64,000 nt of DNA. Origin: Rhyacichthys aspro. Its lineage: Eukaryota > Chordata > Actinopteri > Gobiiformes > Rhyacichthyidae. The notes beneath the pieces were generated by a model. It searched no databases. It had not been told where the DNA came from and saw nothing but the letters and a program-made list of their open reading frames with translations. This document shows, in pieces, positions 21,134-33,000 of this stretch. The DNA lies in assembly GCA_036850595.1 (NCBI GenBank), contig CM072165.1, positions 8,318,109-8,382,108 of the forward strand. Direction: 5' to 3'. The first letter of the stretch is position 1. Every line of letters starts with the position of its first letter. The translations under genes and the position numbers were made by a program.

Positions 21134-24100
21134 ATGGCAAGGACATCTGCTCAGGACTGGATGTGTGTTCTGGGCATTTGGGGTGAGTTTTAATTGACTA
21201 ATTTAACTTTTTTTTAAATTTATTTATTTATTTATTTATTTTTTATGAAAAGCAAAAAAATATACAAAAATCTCTAACATCTGTTTACTAATCTCAAGGC
21301 ATCTGTTTATAGATTAGAGTGAGGTGGAATTTCTTTTGGTTTGCCCTCTACGTCTGTCATTGTTTTAAAGAACAAAATGAAAATATTCTATAACAACATT
21401 TAATAGAGCTTGTAAATTAATAATACAATGTCTAAGTGTTACTAACTCATTGTTTGTGTGTAGTTATGGTGTTGATGTGCAGCTCCGCAGAGCGACAGTA
21501 CTTTCGCCAAAACACAAACGCCACATGGAATGAGGCCAGGAGCCACTGCCAGGTACAACAGAGGAACAATACTTTAGTCACATGACCTGAGTTAATGGAT
21601 CTTGATCTTAACTTTAACTGGTAATTAATATGTGTTTAAAAATGTAAGAGATCATAATGGTAAGGTTTTGTGTATATATAATGTTTTAATTCACTGTTAA
21701 AAAAAGCCTTTTTCTTTTTGTCAGTCCTGTTTTAAAGAACTTGTGACTATAACACCAGAGAACGTCCAGATTATTGCCCAGGACCTATCCTCAGATTACT
21801 GGATCGGCCTCCGCAAGACACTCAACTCAACAATCAATGCACCCACAAACTCGGTCATCTCCAACAACACTACTGTGTTTTGGTCTCGCTGGGCCAATGG
21901 GGATCCACTCACTTTCCAAAACTGGTACCTAGGCCATCCTGTGTTCAAATCCTCTTTCCCAAGAAGACACTGCTGCAGCTGCTCATGTACCTGCCCAGCT
22001 CCTGTGAGCCCTGGTCTTATAACCACTGCTACACAGGAGGTTACGGGGCACATTGAAAATGTGACAAATTTCACTAAACTCAATAACTTTACACAAACCA
22101 CTAGACCTGTTCAAAACACCACCATCCAAAACACACAGACCAATAAGTGGAGTACCTCATTTACCACAGCAGCACCATTTATGCACACACCAGTACAATC
22201 CCAATGCGTGAAATCACCAGTGATTTTCCAAGATGCGCCTGATCCTGATGAGAACTACATTGAAGACCCGTGTGTGGCTGTGCTTAGTTTTGGAGCGTGG
22301 GTTGAAAAGGACTGCTGGGAGCGCCGGCCTTTTATTTGTTATGAAGGTATTACTCACACCCCAAACCCTTTGTCTCTGTCAGCAACATGCTTAATTTAAT
22401 GAGACTCAAATGAGCTCCATCCCAAACATATATTCATTTACAGATCGCTTCTATGGCCATGTCAATGTGACTGACATAACTTCTACAAGTGCTAATCTCA
22501 CATGGGACAGTGGGCCGGGTGCCATCACCCATTACCGTGTGGAGATCAAAGGTCCAAATGAGAGTCTGTTAAACTGGACAGAGTTGACCTATCACCTCCA
22601 CGACCTGACACCAGGCGCCTTATATTCAGTTCAGGTGTTTCCTGTTAAGTGTGGGCGAGACCTCAACCCAGAGAATGCCACATTCTACACAGGTAAAGTC
22701 TTGACTTTTCTGTCCACGAGCTGTGTTTGTTCAAGACCTTGATCATCTTTTCTCTTTTTAAAGTTCCAAACAAAGTTTCAGACCTCCGGGTCATAAACCA
22801 GACAGAAAACTGTGTCTCCCTGGGTTGGAGCAAACCAGCAGGTAATGTGGATTTGTACATCATTAATATAGACAGATCAACGAAACGGACTGAGACCAAA
22901 ACAGAAGGAAAAACAGTCTGTGACTTGATTCCTGGAAGTTTGTACACCTTCAGTGTTCGATCAGGAGTCAACGACAAAACCAAATGGAGTGATGAATCAA
23001 CAGTCTCCACGTTCACTAGTGAGAAAAAATACATTTGTTTTCTTGTAGACATGATTGTTGACCTTATTCAGAATATTTCTTTCCTTTTCAGAGCCTGAAA
23101 AAGTATCTAACCTGCACCCATCAAATATCAGTGATACCTCTTTGTTACTCAGCTGGAATCCACCGACAGGAGAGACCACAGGTTATTTAGTGAAGTATTT
23201 CTGGGACAATGGGTAAGTATTTGTGCAAAGACTTTTCTACTTAGTGTTTTATTTCTAACACCAATATTATACATACAAAATGGCAAAGAAATATGTTTAG
23301 CAACAACAATGTAAAACAACAGTCCTACTCCTATTTATTTTCTATCAGGGCTCTAAATGGAACAAAATTGATGAAGACTCAAACAGATTTAGAAATAACA
23401 GAGCTTCCGAGTGGCTCCAGGATTACTCTCAGTGTGATAGCACTGGCCAATGACAGTATGAGTGGAGACAATGTGACTGTGGTCTGCTACACGGGTAAGT
23501 CTTGTCTCGCTATAATAGATCTCCAACAAAAAGAACTGAAATATTCAGTGAATTTCTGAAACTGATAATCATAGACTTTCTAGTCTGTTTATGACAGCTG
23601 TAGTCTTGCGTAGCTGTGACAAACTAATCTCTCCTCTGTTCACTATCCCCAGTCGGGGACTACAAGGGTTTGGACCCAGTTTAAGACACATCTGTTTTCT
23701 TGTCAAACACATAGATGTCCAGAACACTATTTAAACAAAGATCTTTAGAGTCAATGCTAAACTTTTGTCAATGATTATGTTGTTGCCGCTTCATATGTTT
23801 GTTTGTAATGTGATTTAAAATGATTGAATTGTACTTTGTCTCATGCAGCTTCTAGACCAATTGCAAACTTGACGTTAACGTCACACACTGGTGAGATTAC
23901 TGCTAAATGGGATTATTCTGAGGGGGATCTTTGCTTCACCGTCAAACTACATCTTGGCAACAAACTAATAGACACTAAAAGCAATATAAGAGAAAAAACT
24001 GTTACGTTCGAGGGACTGAAGACTGCAGCCAACTACACCGTCACTGTTCACAGTGTCAGTGGAAATACTATAAGCCCTGCTGTGCAAGAGTCCATTTTTA

Positions 24101-24954
24101 CCCGTGAGTCACTATTGTCCCTGTTTGTAGCTTTATTGTATTCTTATTGTATCTGTACTTCATGTTGATGCTCTTTCTTATTGTTCAGCTCCATTACCAC
24201 CCACTGATGTCAAACTCTCTGATAAAAGTAAAACGCACCTCTCCTTCACGTTCACACCGCCTGTAAACACACAAACTGCCAAGTATTTGGTGACCATCAA
24301 CTCCAGCTTCTGGGGTCAGCAGTGGACAGAGGTTTTGGACAATAAAACCACACACACCTTTGGCAACTTGAGATCAGGGACCAGTTACACAGTTCAAGTT
24401 CAGACAATGGCCGCCAGCAGGAGTGACTTGAGTGAACCTGCAGTTTTGACAACTTCCACAGGTGAGAATCTGTAACACCAACTATATACTCACCAGCTGG
24501 GTATGTTAAAGTCAGATTGATCAGCGGTGAGTTTCTTTGCAAGGAAACAACATATGAGGAAAAACAAAGCTGAAAAAAGCTGCTCGAGTATTTTTCTCCA
24601 AATTCCCCACATGCAAATTCTGTCATGTTTTATATCTGTGTTTATGTCTGTTTGTCCTTCCTCTTCCTGCACTCTCTGTTTTGCAGATGCTGATAAAATG
24701 GAAATCACTCTCTCCATGGTGTGCTCTTCGAAACAACCTCTGCTCTGTGACGACAAACAGACGAGGGCAAGTGTATTTGATCAGGTACTGCACCGTAACC
24801 ACTGGGTTTACTTTTAGAAGTTTTTTTTCTGACCTGTTTCGTTGTTGTCATTTTCTGTGTTTTGCTGCAGTTGAAAACCAAATTTGACGGTTTGCTGGGC
24901 GACGGTGTTTTTTGGAAACTGGAGAGAATGGAAAACCCAAACACCGGAAAATAG
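21134..24954 (+). CDS. secreted C-type lectin-like / fibronectin III protein, copy 2 (intact)
   Basis: Eleven exons: 21134-21182, 21464-21552, 21725-22346, 22444-22692, 22764-23018, 23092-23212, 23349-23494, 23849-24103, 24189-24461, 24687-24784, 24871-24954. They total 2241 nt, 746 residues, all phases consistent. A signal peptide (MARTSAQDWMCVLGIWVMVL) is followed by a C-type lectin-like domain: ATWNEARSHC, ELVTI, DYWIGL, then GAWVEKDCWERRPFICYE. The domain is interrupted by about 105 residues rich in T, N and Cys with several N-glycosylation sites. Five FN3 domains follow; domain 3 is split over two exons and the others are single phase 1-1 exons. The two last exons give a short Cys-containing module ending NPNTGK. 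No EPN or QPD sugar-binding motif and no membrane segment are seen, so it is probably secreted. The FN3 layout recalls receptor-phosphatase ectodomains, but there is no phosphatase domain. I do not recognise a named family. Confidence 0.85.
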
Positions 24955-25587
24955 TGACATGTTATGATGCTATTTACACTTCATTTGAATTGTGTGAATT
25001 GTGTGATGGAGGGAGTTTGCAGACTTTGGGAGAGCCATTTTAATTCCTTACAATTTGTTGTAACGTTGTAATGTTTGGGTCTTAGAGTTTGTCATAAAAT
25101 ATTACTCCTATGTATAAACATACATATTACTTTATATTTATTTCATTTATTACATTTTATGCTTAACAAAACTGAGTACAGAATGCAGTTGATAGAAATA
25201 CATATGTCAATTTGGCAGTGTACTTGAATGGATGATGTATAATAAAGATGATATTAGACAACCCTTTTGTGAATGTTATATTGACCTATCAATAAAAGTT
25301 TTTCACCTTTGATTTACTTTTACCTGATGGCTTTGTGTGATAAGTAGAAGATAAAGAACTGAAGATATAGATATAGATTAAGTCGATTGATAAAAGTTTC
25401 ACAATAAAACCACTGTAGCCACTCTCTCAGTCCATGTTTTGGCCAGTTTCCACCAGTCCATTATGGCTCTGTAAATGTATTATTACGTTTCACAGCAGTG
25501 TCACGTTGGTTTAGTGGGATGAGTGCAATTTAAGTGTCCATATTTTTGTTGTACGGTCACCTTGCCTACTTCCTCATTCATTTATAG

Positions 25588-25645
25588 CAGCGGTGTCAAA
25601 CTCATTTAATTCGAATGGGCCGCACCAGTTTTGGACATCCCTGAT
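25588..25645. mobile_element. hAT-like terminal fragment
   Basis: CAGCGGTGTCAAACTCATTT followed by a GGGCCGCA motif resembles the inverted ends of vertebrate hAT elements (CAG.GGTGTCAAACTCA). Only one end is seen. Confidence 0.4.
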
Positions 25646-25765
25646 TTGACCTTAATGTGTTGCACAAGGATAAAGAAAGCATCAGGACAGCATAATGAAG
25701 CACTTGTGAATAACTGCTCTTTAAGTGACAAAAAAACAACAAGGAAGGAAACTTTTTAAGGGTGC

Positions 25766-25771
25766 TTTATT
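25766..25771 (-). terminator. polyadenylation signal of the B30.2 gene
   Basis: TTTATT on the plus strand gives AATAAA on the minus strand, about 400 bases past the stop at 26168-26170. Confidence 0.45.
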
Positions 25772-26167
25772 GGAGGTAATTTTGCCGGTGGCTAAACATA
25801 CACTAAGTTTTGGTCTCTGAATGCAGCATGATAAACCAAATCCATAGGATGTTACATCTTAAATATAAACTATGTACAAAGGTTTTGGTATAAAAGTGAG
25901 TTACATTTTGTTTTGACCATATATTTATTTAAATAATATTGACATTTACACTGACTTTAATTTTTAGAGTGCTATGATCAAGTGAATCTGTGATCAAGTA
26001 AATCATTAGCACTTATACTGTAGCTTATGGCTGTCTGTCATTCAGATTCCACCCAACATTTCCAGTCATGCCACTGTTGTTCACTGGCAAACAAAGTATT
26101 TTTGGATGAAGATTACTTCCCTATTGTCCTGTAAAAACAATCGTCTTTTACTGGCTTACAGCCTGTC

Positions 26168-29109
26168 TCATGATGAAATGAAAGTTCCTAGTTTACTTAG
26201 GCTTTGAGGGACGATTCTCAGTTGAGAGCGACCATCCATCGGCGCAAACAGAGGGTACAGCTTCCCTTTGAAGCTTCCGTTGAACGTGTAGATGTGGGAC
26301 TTGGTCTCTGCGTTGTAGAACGAAATCTGGCCCTCCTTGTAGTCCAAGTAGATCCCAATACGTCTTGGGACGAGGCTGACTGGTAGTGTGGTCTCTGGGT
26401 GGGTGCAGGCGTAGAACTGGTTAGCACTGCGCCACAGCACCCAATAGCCCCCCTTTGGGTTCATGGAGAAGCGGCCCTGTCTCTTGGAGTTGGCAGTGGT
26501 CAACCCCACACGCCACACACCCTTGTTGGTTATGTCCACCTCCCAGTAGTGGCGGCCGTAGTTATAACCCTCCCAGCCCAGGACGCAGGGCCATGTTTCA
26601 AAACGCTGGCAGTTATAAGGCACGTCGGACATGAGCTGACCCTCCTGGACCGTGCGCTGGTCCTCTGACAGTTGCAGCCAGGGATGGTGGGTCAGTGGGT
26701 CCATAATGACATCAGCTGTTTGAACAAAGAGTGGTGGTCAGTAGATTGTCAAGGTGGTAAACAGGTGCACTCTTATACTTTTATCTGTATATCTCACCTG
26801 CTGCACTGCAAATCCAGCTCCACACTGTAAACACAATTAGATTTTTTAAGCAAAGGATGCATGAGAGAAATGTTTGAAGCTTGTATAATGAGTAAGATTT
26901 CAAAAGAGTTTGTACCTGAGTTGGGAATGTATCTTGGTATTCCTGCTTCCCAGGTCTTTTGCTTTGCCTGTAGCCACAACTGAGGGATAATTTTCTAATG
27001 TGAAAGAAACAGAAACAAGGTTGGACTATTGCACAACAATGACAGCTCATTAAAAGTTCAAGGGCATATCAGTAGTAAGAGAATATTTGTTCTTTAAAAT
27101 TAAGCCTATGAGTTGTCATTTGAACTTTGTACAGACAAACCGTATCATTTCATCCCCTTATATTTAATGCTATCAGTTGGCACAGACACAGATCAGGCTC
27201 ATAAAATCTAATTATGGGCTGCCATTACAAAGAGCATGATTCACTGTTGTATAAAAGTCATTACCAGGTCAAATGAATGATTAATCAGATTTGGAGGTGA
27301 TGTCTTTTCAGGACAATAAGGAATAGACTAAGCAATAAAGATAAAGTTTCACTTTGTGCTCGACTATTTCACACAATTTTACTATCAATTTCACACTGAA
27401 TTCAGTCATGTCAGGCTTAGGCCATTTGCCAGTTTTTGTTCATCATTACATTTTTGGACTAGTATTACATAAAGTGCTTAAATGCTCACCACACTGTCCT
27501 CCCTGAGCAAGGACCAGGTGATGAACTCCAGCAGCGGCAGAAGGTTCCCCAGGCGTTTCTTTTTGAGGCATAAGCGGCGCAACACTCGACCCACCTCCTC
27601 ACTTGGCACGCCACAGCTCTGCAAACACACAATAAAAATAAATCTCCAACTCCCAAATGTCTTTCAGTGTTAGAAGCAGGTTAGAATCCTTACCTCTGAA
27701 GCCTCCTGGAGCTCCTTTGCCCATGCCATGATCCTCTGCTGAGCTTCCTCTTTAGGGTCCACCTCTTTATCTTCCTCCCCTTGATTCTCACTCGCTTTGG
27801 GGCTTTCCTTCAGAAGCTATAGACACAAAAACAGTGAATACACAATCACACTAGTCTTCTTTTCTCTTCCTAATACACATTGATGCAAACCTTGTCAACA
27901 TGGCGGAGTTCATCAGCCCACTCCAGGATCAACTTCCTGCTCTCCTCCAAGCTTCGCTCAGTTCGCTGATCAGAAGTCTGCTCGTCCCTTTTACTGTTGC
28001 CCTCTCCGGGGTCACTCTCACCCTGCCACAACCGTAGACTTCAAGTCAGCATATTTGTTATGTCTTAAAGGTGCAAACTTATTATCTTCTGATGAAGTGT
28101 AGAATGTCCCATTATACAGCATAGAGGGGATGTGTTTAAGGTAATAAAGTCAACCCTCCCTACCGCTATGTAAAGGGTCATGTAACTGAGCTGTAAAAAG
28201 TCAATAAAAATCATCAGTCATATCAGCTCAGTCACGCAACGTTATTGTTGGTTTAATTGTATCCTTAGCAACGCTTATTCAATCTCAGAGGTTACGCAGG
28301 TTTACTTTTTTAGCAAAAACTAACAGTAAGAACCTCTGACATCATTTCTATAGAAAAGTAATAAACAACTGTGTGTTTATTTTTTTTGTTTTGTATCAGA
28401 AAGTATACTCTAACTACTACTAATAAATTATTCCTATTAAACAACAATGTAGTGGATTAATTGTCTTTCACTAAATGAATATATATTTAATTGTCAATAT
28501 ATTGTTAATACAAGCCTTTTTCATACATAGACAATACACTGTGAAACTGGCACTTTTTGTGACCGATATCATTCAGATCCATCTGCGAACAAAATGTAAT
28601 CAACAATGAATTACATTTGTGTCTTTACCTTGCAGACCTGGTCCACCTGCTCCTTCCAGTGTTCGATGAACTGCACACACTCCTGTAAACTGCGCAGATC
28701 TTTCAGACCCTGCTGACGCTGCTGTTGCTGTAGCACAAGCATAGTTGACATTTAGAACTCATGACATCTAGATATTTACATCCATGCTCACATTCATCCT
28801 CAGTTGTGAAGCCGACCTGTGAGGACCTGGTGGAGTTGCCAGGTTGGGAGGGTCTGCTGGGGGCTGAGCTGTGGGCCGGGGCGCTCTCCTCAGGTAGAGT
28901 CCAGCGAACAGGGCCAATGGAGCTGCTGTGAGTGCCACTGCAGTCCTCGCCCTTCAGGAGGACCCTCAACCCTGCGCACGAGCAAGAGTTATCTTTATCA
29001 CAGTACAGTGTATCAGCAAACAGCTACAATCAGACAGGAGATAATACATGAAATGTGATGCTTTCAAACACATACTTTTGTCAGGTTTCAGAATACTTTT
29101 GAGCGCCAT
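26168..29109 (-). CDS. PRY/SPRY (B30.2) domain protein without RING or B-box
   Basis: Nine coding exons right to left: 29076-29109, 28817-28971, 28629-28727, 27891-28022, 27694-27816, 27490-27618, 26916-26994, 26798-26824, 26168-26715. They total 1326 nt, 441 residues. The start MALKSILKPDK follows a good acceptor near 29122; an upstream noncoding exon may end near 29411. Residues 1-63 are S/P-rich; residues about 64-240 are charged and probably helical (QQQRQQGLKDLRSLQE; KLILEWADELRHVDK), ending in LGNLLPLLEFITWSLLRED. The last about 180 residues are a full PRY/SPRY domain: MDPLTHHPWLQLSEDQRTV, GRHYWEVDI, LDYKEGQISFYNAE, LYPLFAPM. B30.2 domains usually bind protein or small ligands in TRIM-type proteins. 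There is no RING or B-box, so no ubiquitin-ligase activity is expected. The donor at 28815-28816 (GTCGGC) is weak. Family name not recognised. Confidence 0.85.
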
Positions 29110-30024
29110 AATCCGTGGTCTTGATCCTGATTTGACATGAACATTAGTCAGGAGATGATATACATTTGAATATACACAAAACAAACAAAAACAAAGCAGT
29201 AAAAACACAGTAATATTGAAAGCTCATAAGGAAAAGTAAAATGTAAATGTGCAAAGATAAAAATACCACTGAGAACTAACTGGATTTGATACACTTTATA
29301 CAGATCAAACAAGTTAAGAGTAAAAATGTGTAAAAAAAAAAAGTGATTAGATAAAAGAGAGAGTAAAAATATAGCAGTATAAAATAAAGTTGATGGTTAG
29401 ATGGTGGTACCTGTGGTCAGAGGAGCGTGGACGCAGGTCTGCCGGTGCTGAGAACTGACACCAGCTTGAGCCACGCAAAGCTTTTTGTTCATCCCTGCCT
29501 CTCGTTGAACTTTGAACCTCCGTCAGACGCCTGTGATATGAACCTGGCTGCTTCTTGACAACCGCTGGTGTGTTTACCTCGAGGGCACCGAGGAGGAGCC
29601 TGACTTTTCAACTGTGATAAATCTGTGTTTGCCAGAAGTTACGCAAGAGCCTTGACAGTAAAATGTGTAAATGTGGTTTACTGACAGCCACTTATCGTCT
29701 ATTGTATTCAATAGATTCAATAAAGGAAAAGGAAACACTAGAAGTAGATCCAGTTTCTATTTTATTAAATTGAAACCTGTTACACTATTCAATAAAAGTA
29801 AAAAAAAAAAAAAAAAAATCCAAACTCATTTACTCACTACGTCTCATTGTCATGTTTTCTACTCACAGGAAACACATTTGGATTTACAAAAAGAAGTGGC
29901 ATTAAATCTCAGATTGTAGTCCAAAAGGCGGCCACAGTACCTTACAAATATTTACATACAAGTCAAGTATAAAAAAATGAAATGTGTTTTGGATCAGGTG
30001 CTTTTGTCTTGGGTTTGAAGCCTC
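29110..30024 (-). other. 5' region of the B30.2 gene and 3' UTR of capg
   Basis: A GC-richer block at 29400-29600 is probably the noncoding first exon and promoter of the B30.2 gene; CAG|GTACC (reverse) near 29408-29412 could be its donor. A reverse AATAAA at 29761-29766 lies about 260 bases beyond the capg stop. A homopolymer A tract lies at about 29800-29818. Confidence 0.45.
29761..29766 (-). terminator. polyadenylation signal, capg
   Basis: TTTATT on plus (AATAAA on minus) about 260 bases beyond the stop. Confidence 0.45.
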
Positions 30025-33000
30025 CTAGTTCCAGTTTTGAAAGAACTGCTTGAAAATGATGGTCTCCTTTCCTTGTGGCAGTATCTCCACCTAAAGAGTA
30101 AACATTTACTGTTATTGCTTTAATGCAAGTATCACAGCTATGATTACTTTACCCACTGTATATTGTTTGCTACTGAGTAAATGTTGGGATAATTTATGAT
30201 TATTTTATTTAAAAACAAACCTGTGTTTTCATCCTGGGGTAATTCATTTGCTCGATGAAGCTATCAGCCATCTGTAGAGCAACTCTCTTCTCTTCAGCAT
30301 TAGCGCCATTGCCTGTGAATTGAAAACAACACGGATATTTCACTCTTAGGCTCTGGACAACAACTGTTTTTTTTATATTTTATGGTTGTTCTTACCTTTC
30401 CAAACAAAGATCTTTCCATTGGCGCCATTGTCCAGAATGAAGCAGTCGTCCCGCACCAGCAGCTCCTTGGCAAATGGGCTCTTCTCTGACACTTTGGTCA
30501 TTTTCATTGATCCTGTCGCATCTGACACCTGTGGACGAATACAACAAATATTTAATGTTGTTAGACTTGTTTTGTGTGTCCAGGTTTTTCTTTATTGAAG
30601 TATACCTTGTAGAGAGAGGCAGAGTTAGAGGCGTCTGCTTTGCTGTCCTCCTCAGGTGTGCTTTCTGCTAGAGCTGGCATCTTCCCCAAAACCTGCACAA
30701 CACAACATGCGTTTTAAAAAATGAACTGTAGAATTTTACGTGTTTACTGCTTGTGAGTGGGTTTTTTTTACCTTGAGCATCTCCTCTGGCTCGTCCCCCT
30801 CAGTAGTGTCAACAATTTTGGCTTTTCCGTGTCGGTCTGTGTCACGGATGAGCGATGCGATTTCACGCACTTTCTGCTTCTCAAAGATGTTGGCCTGTGA
30901 GCCGATCCAGGACACGATGGTCTGAAGAGCACAGCACACCACTCTTAGAACTGGCATATAAAAAATATTCAATAGTTTTCTAATGGTGTTCAGTATCTAG
31001 GACAGGGTGGTCCAAACTTTTTTTTAAAGAGAGACACATTTGATGAGAGGGATATTTCCCAGGGCTGACAGTCCTTTCTGATTTTATTGTCATTCCACAA
31101 GTGCGGGTTTTAGTTGGATGGAAATGTTTAAATGGCACTGGAACAGGTTTTAGATAGATTTGAAAAGGTTTTAGCTGGATTTGAAAAGGTTTAAATTGGA
31201 TTTAAACAGGTTTTAGTTGGATTTAAACATGTTTTAGATGGATTTGAAGAGGTTTTAGTTGGATTTGAACAGGTTTAAATTAGTTTGAAGAAAAATTGTA
31301 TGTTGAACCTGTTTGTATAAAGCGTTAGCCGTGTGATTAACTGGCCATGGACCCTGCCTCATGTCCTAAGCAAGAGCAGCTAAATATGGATCCAATTGCT
31401 AATGTTCTCTACCAACTCACTGACAGGCCACACATGTAGACATTTGGGTAACTTGGGTGCAAAAAAAACCAAAAACACATTATCCTAAGTGTGTCTTAGT
31501 TATGCAGATTTGTAGTTTTTGGAGACTATTGCCATATTTACCACGGTTGGCGGTCTACTGACTCAGTTTGTTTGTTTTTCTCTGACTAAGGTGTAAAAGT
31601 GTCCTTACGTCTCCAAGGTCCAGGATGAAACAGTCTCCTTTGTTAAAGCTGGCCCAGGACAGCTCCACTTCCTTGGCACGGATGTTGCGCTTCCCTTTGA
31701 TTTGGTACAACCTTTGCACAGGCCCCGAGCCCTGGGACCTCCTGAAGCCTGACTCCACACCACCCACCTGTGAATTTAGTGTCACTGTTAATGAATGTCT
31801 GAGATTTAGCGCTCTTGTTTTTATGTGCTCCACTTGGCGTCTGCTTGACCCCATATAACTGCACTTGAGGAATAAAGCTAGGTGCTGTAAAACAATAAAG
31901 GGATAATGTCTTCCAAATTAAACAATTAAATGATTATAGATAAAAACATAATCAGTAGAAAAAATATTGTAATTAGATGATTGAGATGTTTGTTTACGTT
32001 ACAAATCACTCATTGGAATCTTTACCTTCGTGTTGACTAGGGTAACTTCAGATCAAATCAATATCATATAAATATGCTAATTTAAACAGATTTTTTATTC
32101 ATTTTCTTTGCCCCAAGTAATAATGATTAAACTACACTGAATCTGTTTAGGAGCTGACCTTGTAGCTGACTCCTCTGGGAAACAGAGCCATAAACTCTGG
32201 GGATTCGTAGCCCTGGACCTGCCTGTGCTGGACCGGGTCACCTCCAAGATAGTTGTCCAGCTGAGTGGCTAGCATGGCACAGGCCACCTGCTCGTCCCGG
32301 GACGACTTCTCACCTGCAACAGAGAAAAAATAACTCTTTTCATCATGTCCTGATGTTAGAATAACAGTGTCTATGAAACAAGTTGGGGCAGTTCTACCAC
32401 ATTTTAGTTTAATACTGGATTAATGTTGGTTTTTGTTCATTGTTGTCTTTGTTAATTTGCAATTTGACAGCTTCTGTAGCACAATAACTCTCTTTACAAA
32501 TACTGGACAAAAAACAGCTTTTATCCGTGGGTTGTAAGGACTCTCAACAGCGAAAAGTCATAGATTTCAGTCTTGCTTTTATGTGCAATAACATAACATT
32601 TTAATGTTCAATACAATTTTTAACATGCAGGGTATTTTAATTGGGTATTTATTTGGTTTTTAATTATGTGTGTTTAATTATTAATTCTACTATGCATCAG
32701 ATCAGATGTGACACTTAAATTTCATTGTACTGCTGTGCAATGACAGTAAAGCTTTCTATCCTATTCTCTTTAGTAACAGTTCTGAAAATAATAGGTAATT
32801 AGACACCGATTGTTAGTTAAAGTCAAATGATGGATCAGGTAGAGCAACATAATGATGGCCATCTTTAAACATGAACTGTGATGGAAAGACAGAGAGGTCA
32901 GGGCAGAGAGGTTAATATGTCAGTGTAAGACAGGACACAAAAACACTGTCAAGGGTGATGGGTCGTGGAAACACAGGGGAGCGCTTTATGTCAGACAAAG

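Larger units (their letters stand above)
24955..26167. other. 3' UTR of copy 2, hAT-like scrap, and 3' UTR of the B30.2 gene
   Basis: AATAAA at 25241-25246 probably ends copy 2. A reverse AATAAA at 25766-25771 probably ends the leftward B30.2 gene. Nothing coding is seen between. Confidence 0.5.

Noticed and set aside
15708..24954. Receptor-type tyrosine phosphatase
   Set aside because: FN3 layout is similar, but no membrane segment or phosphatase domain follows before the stop.
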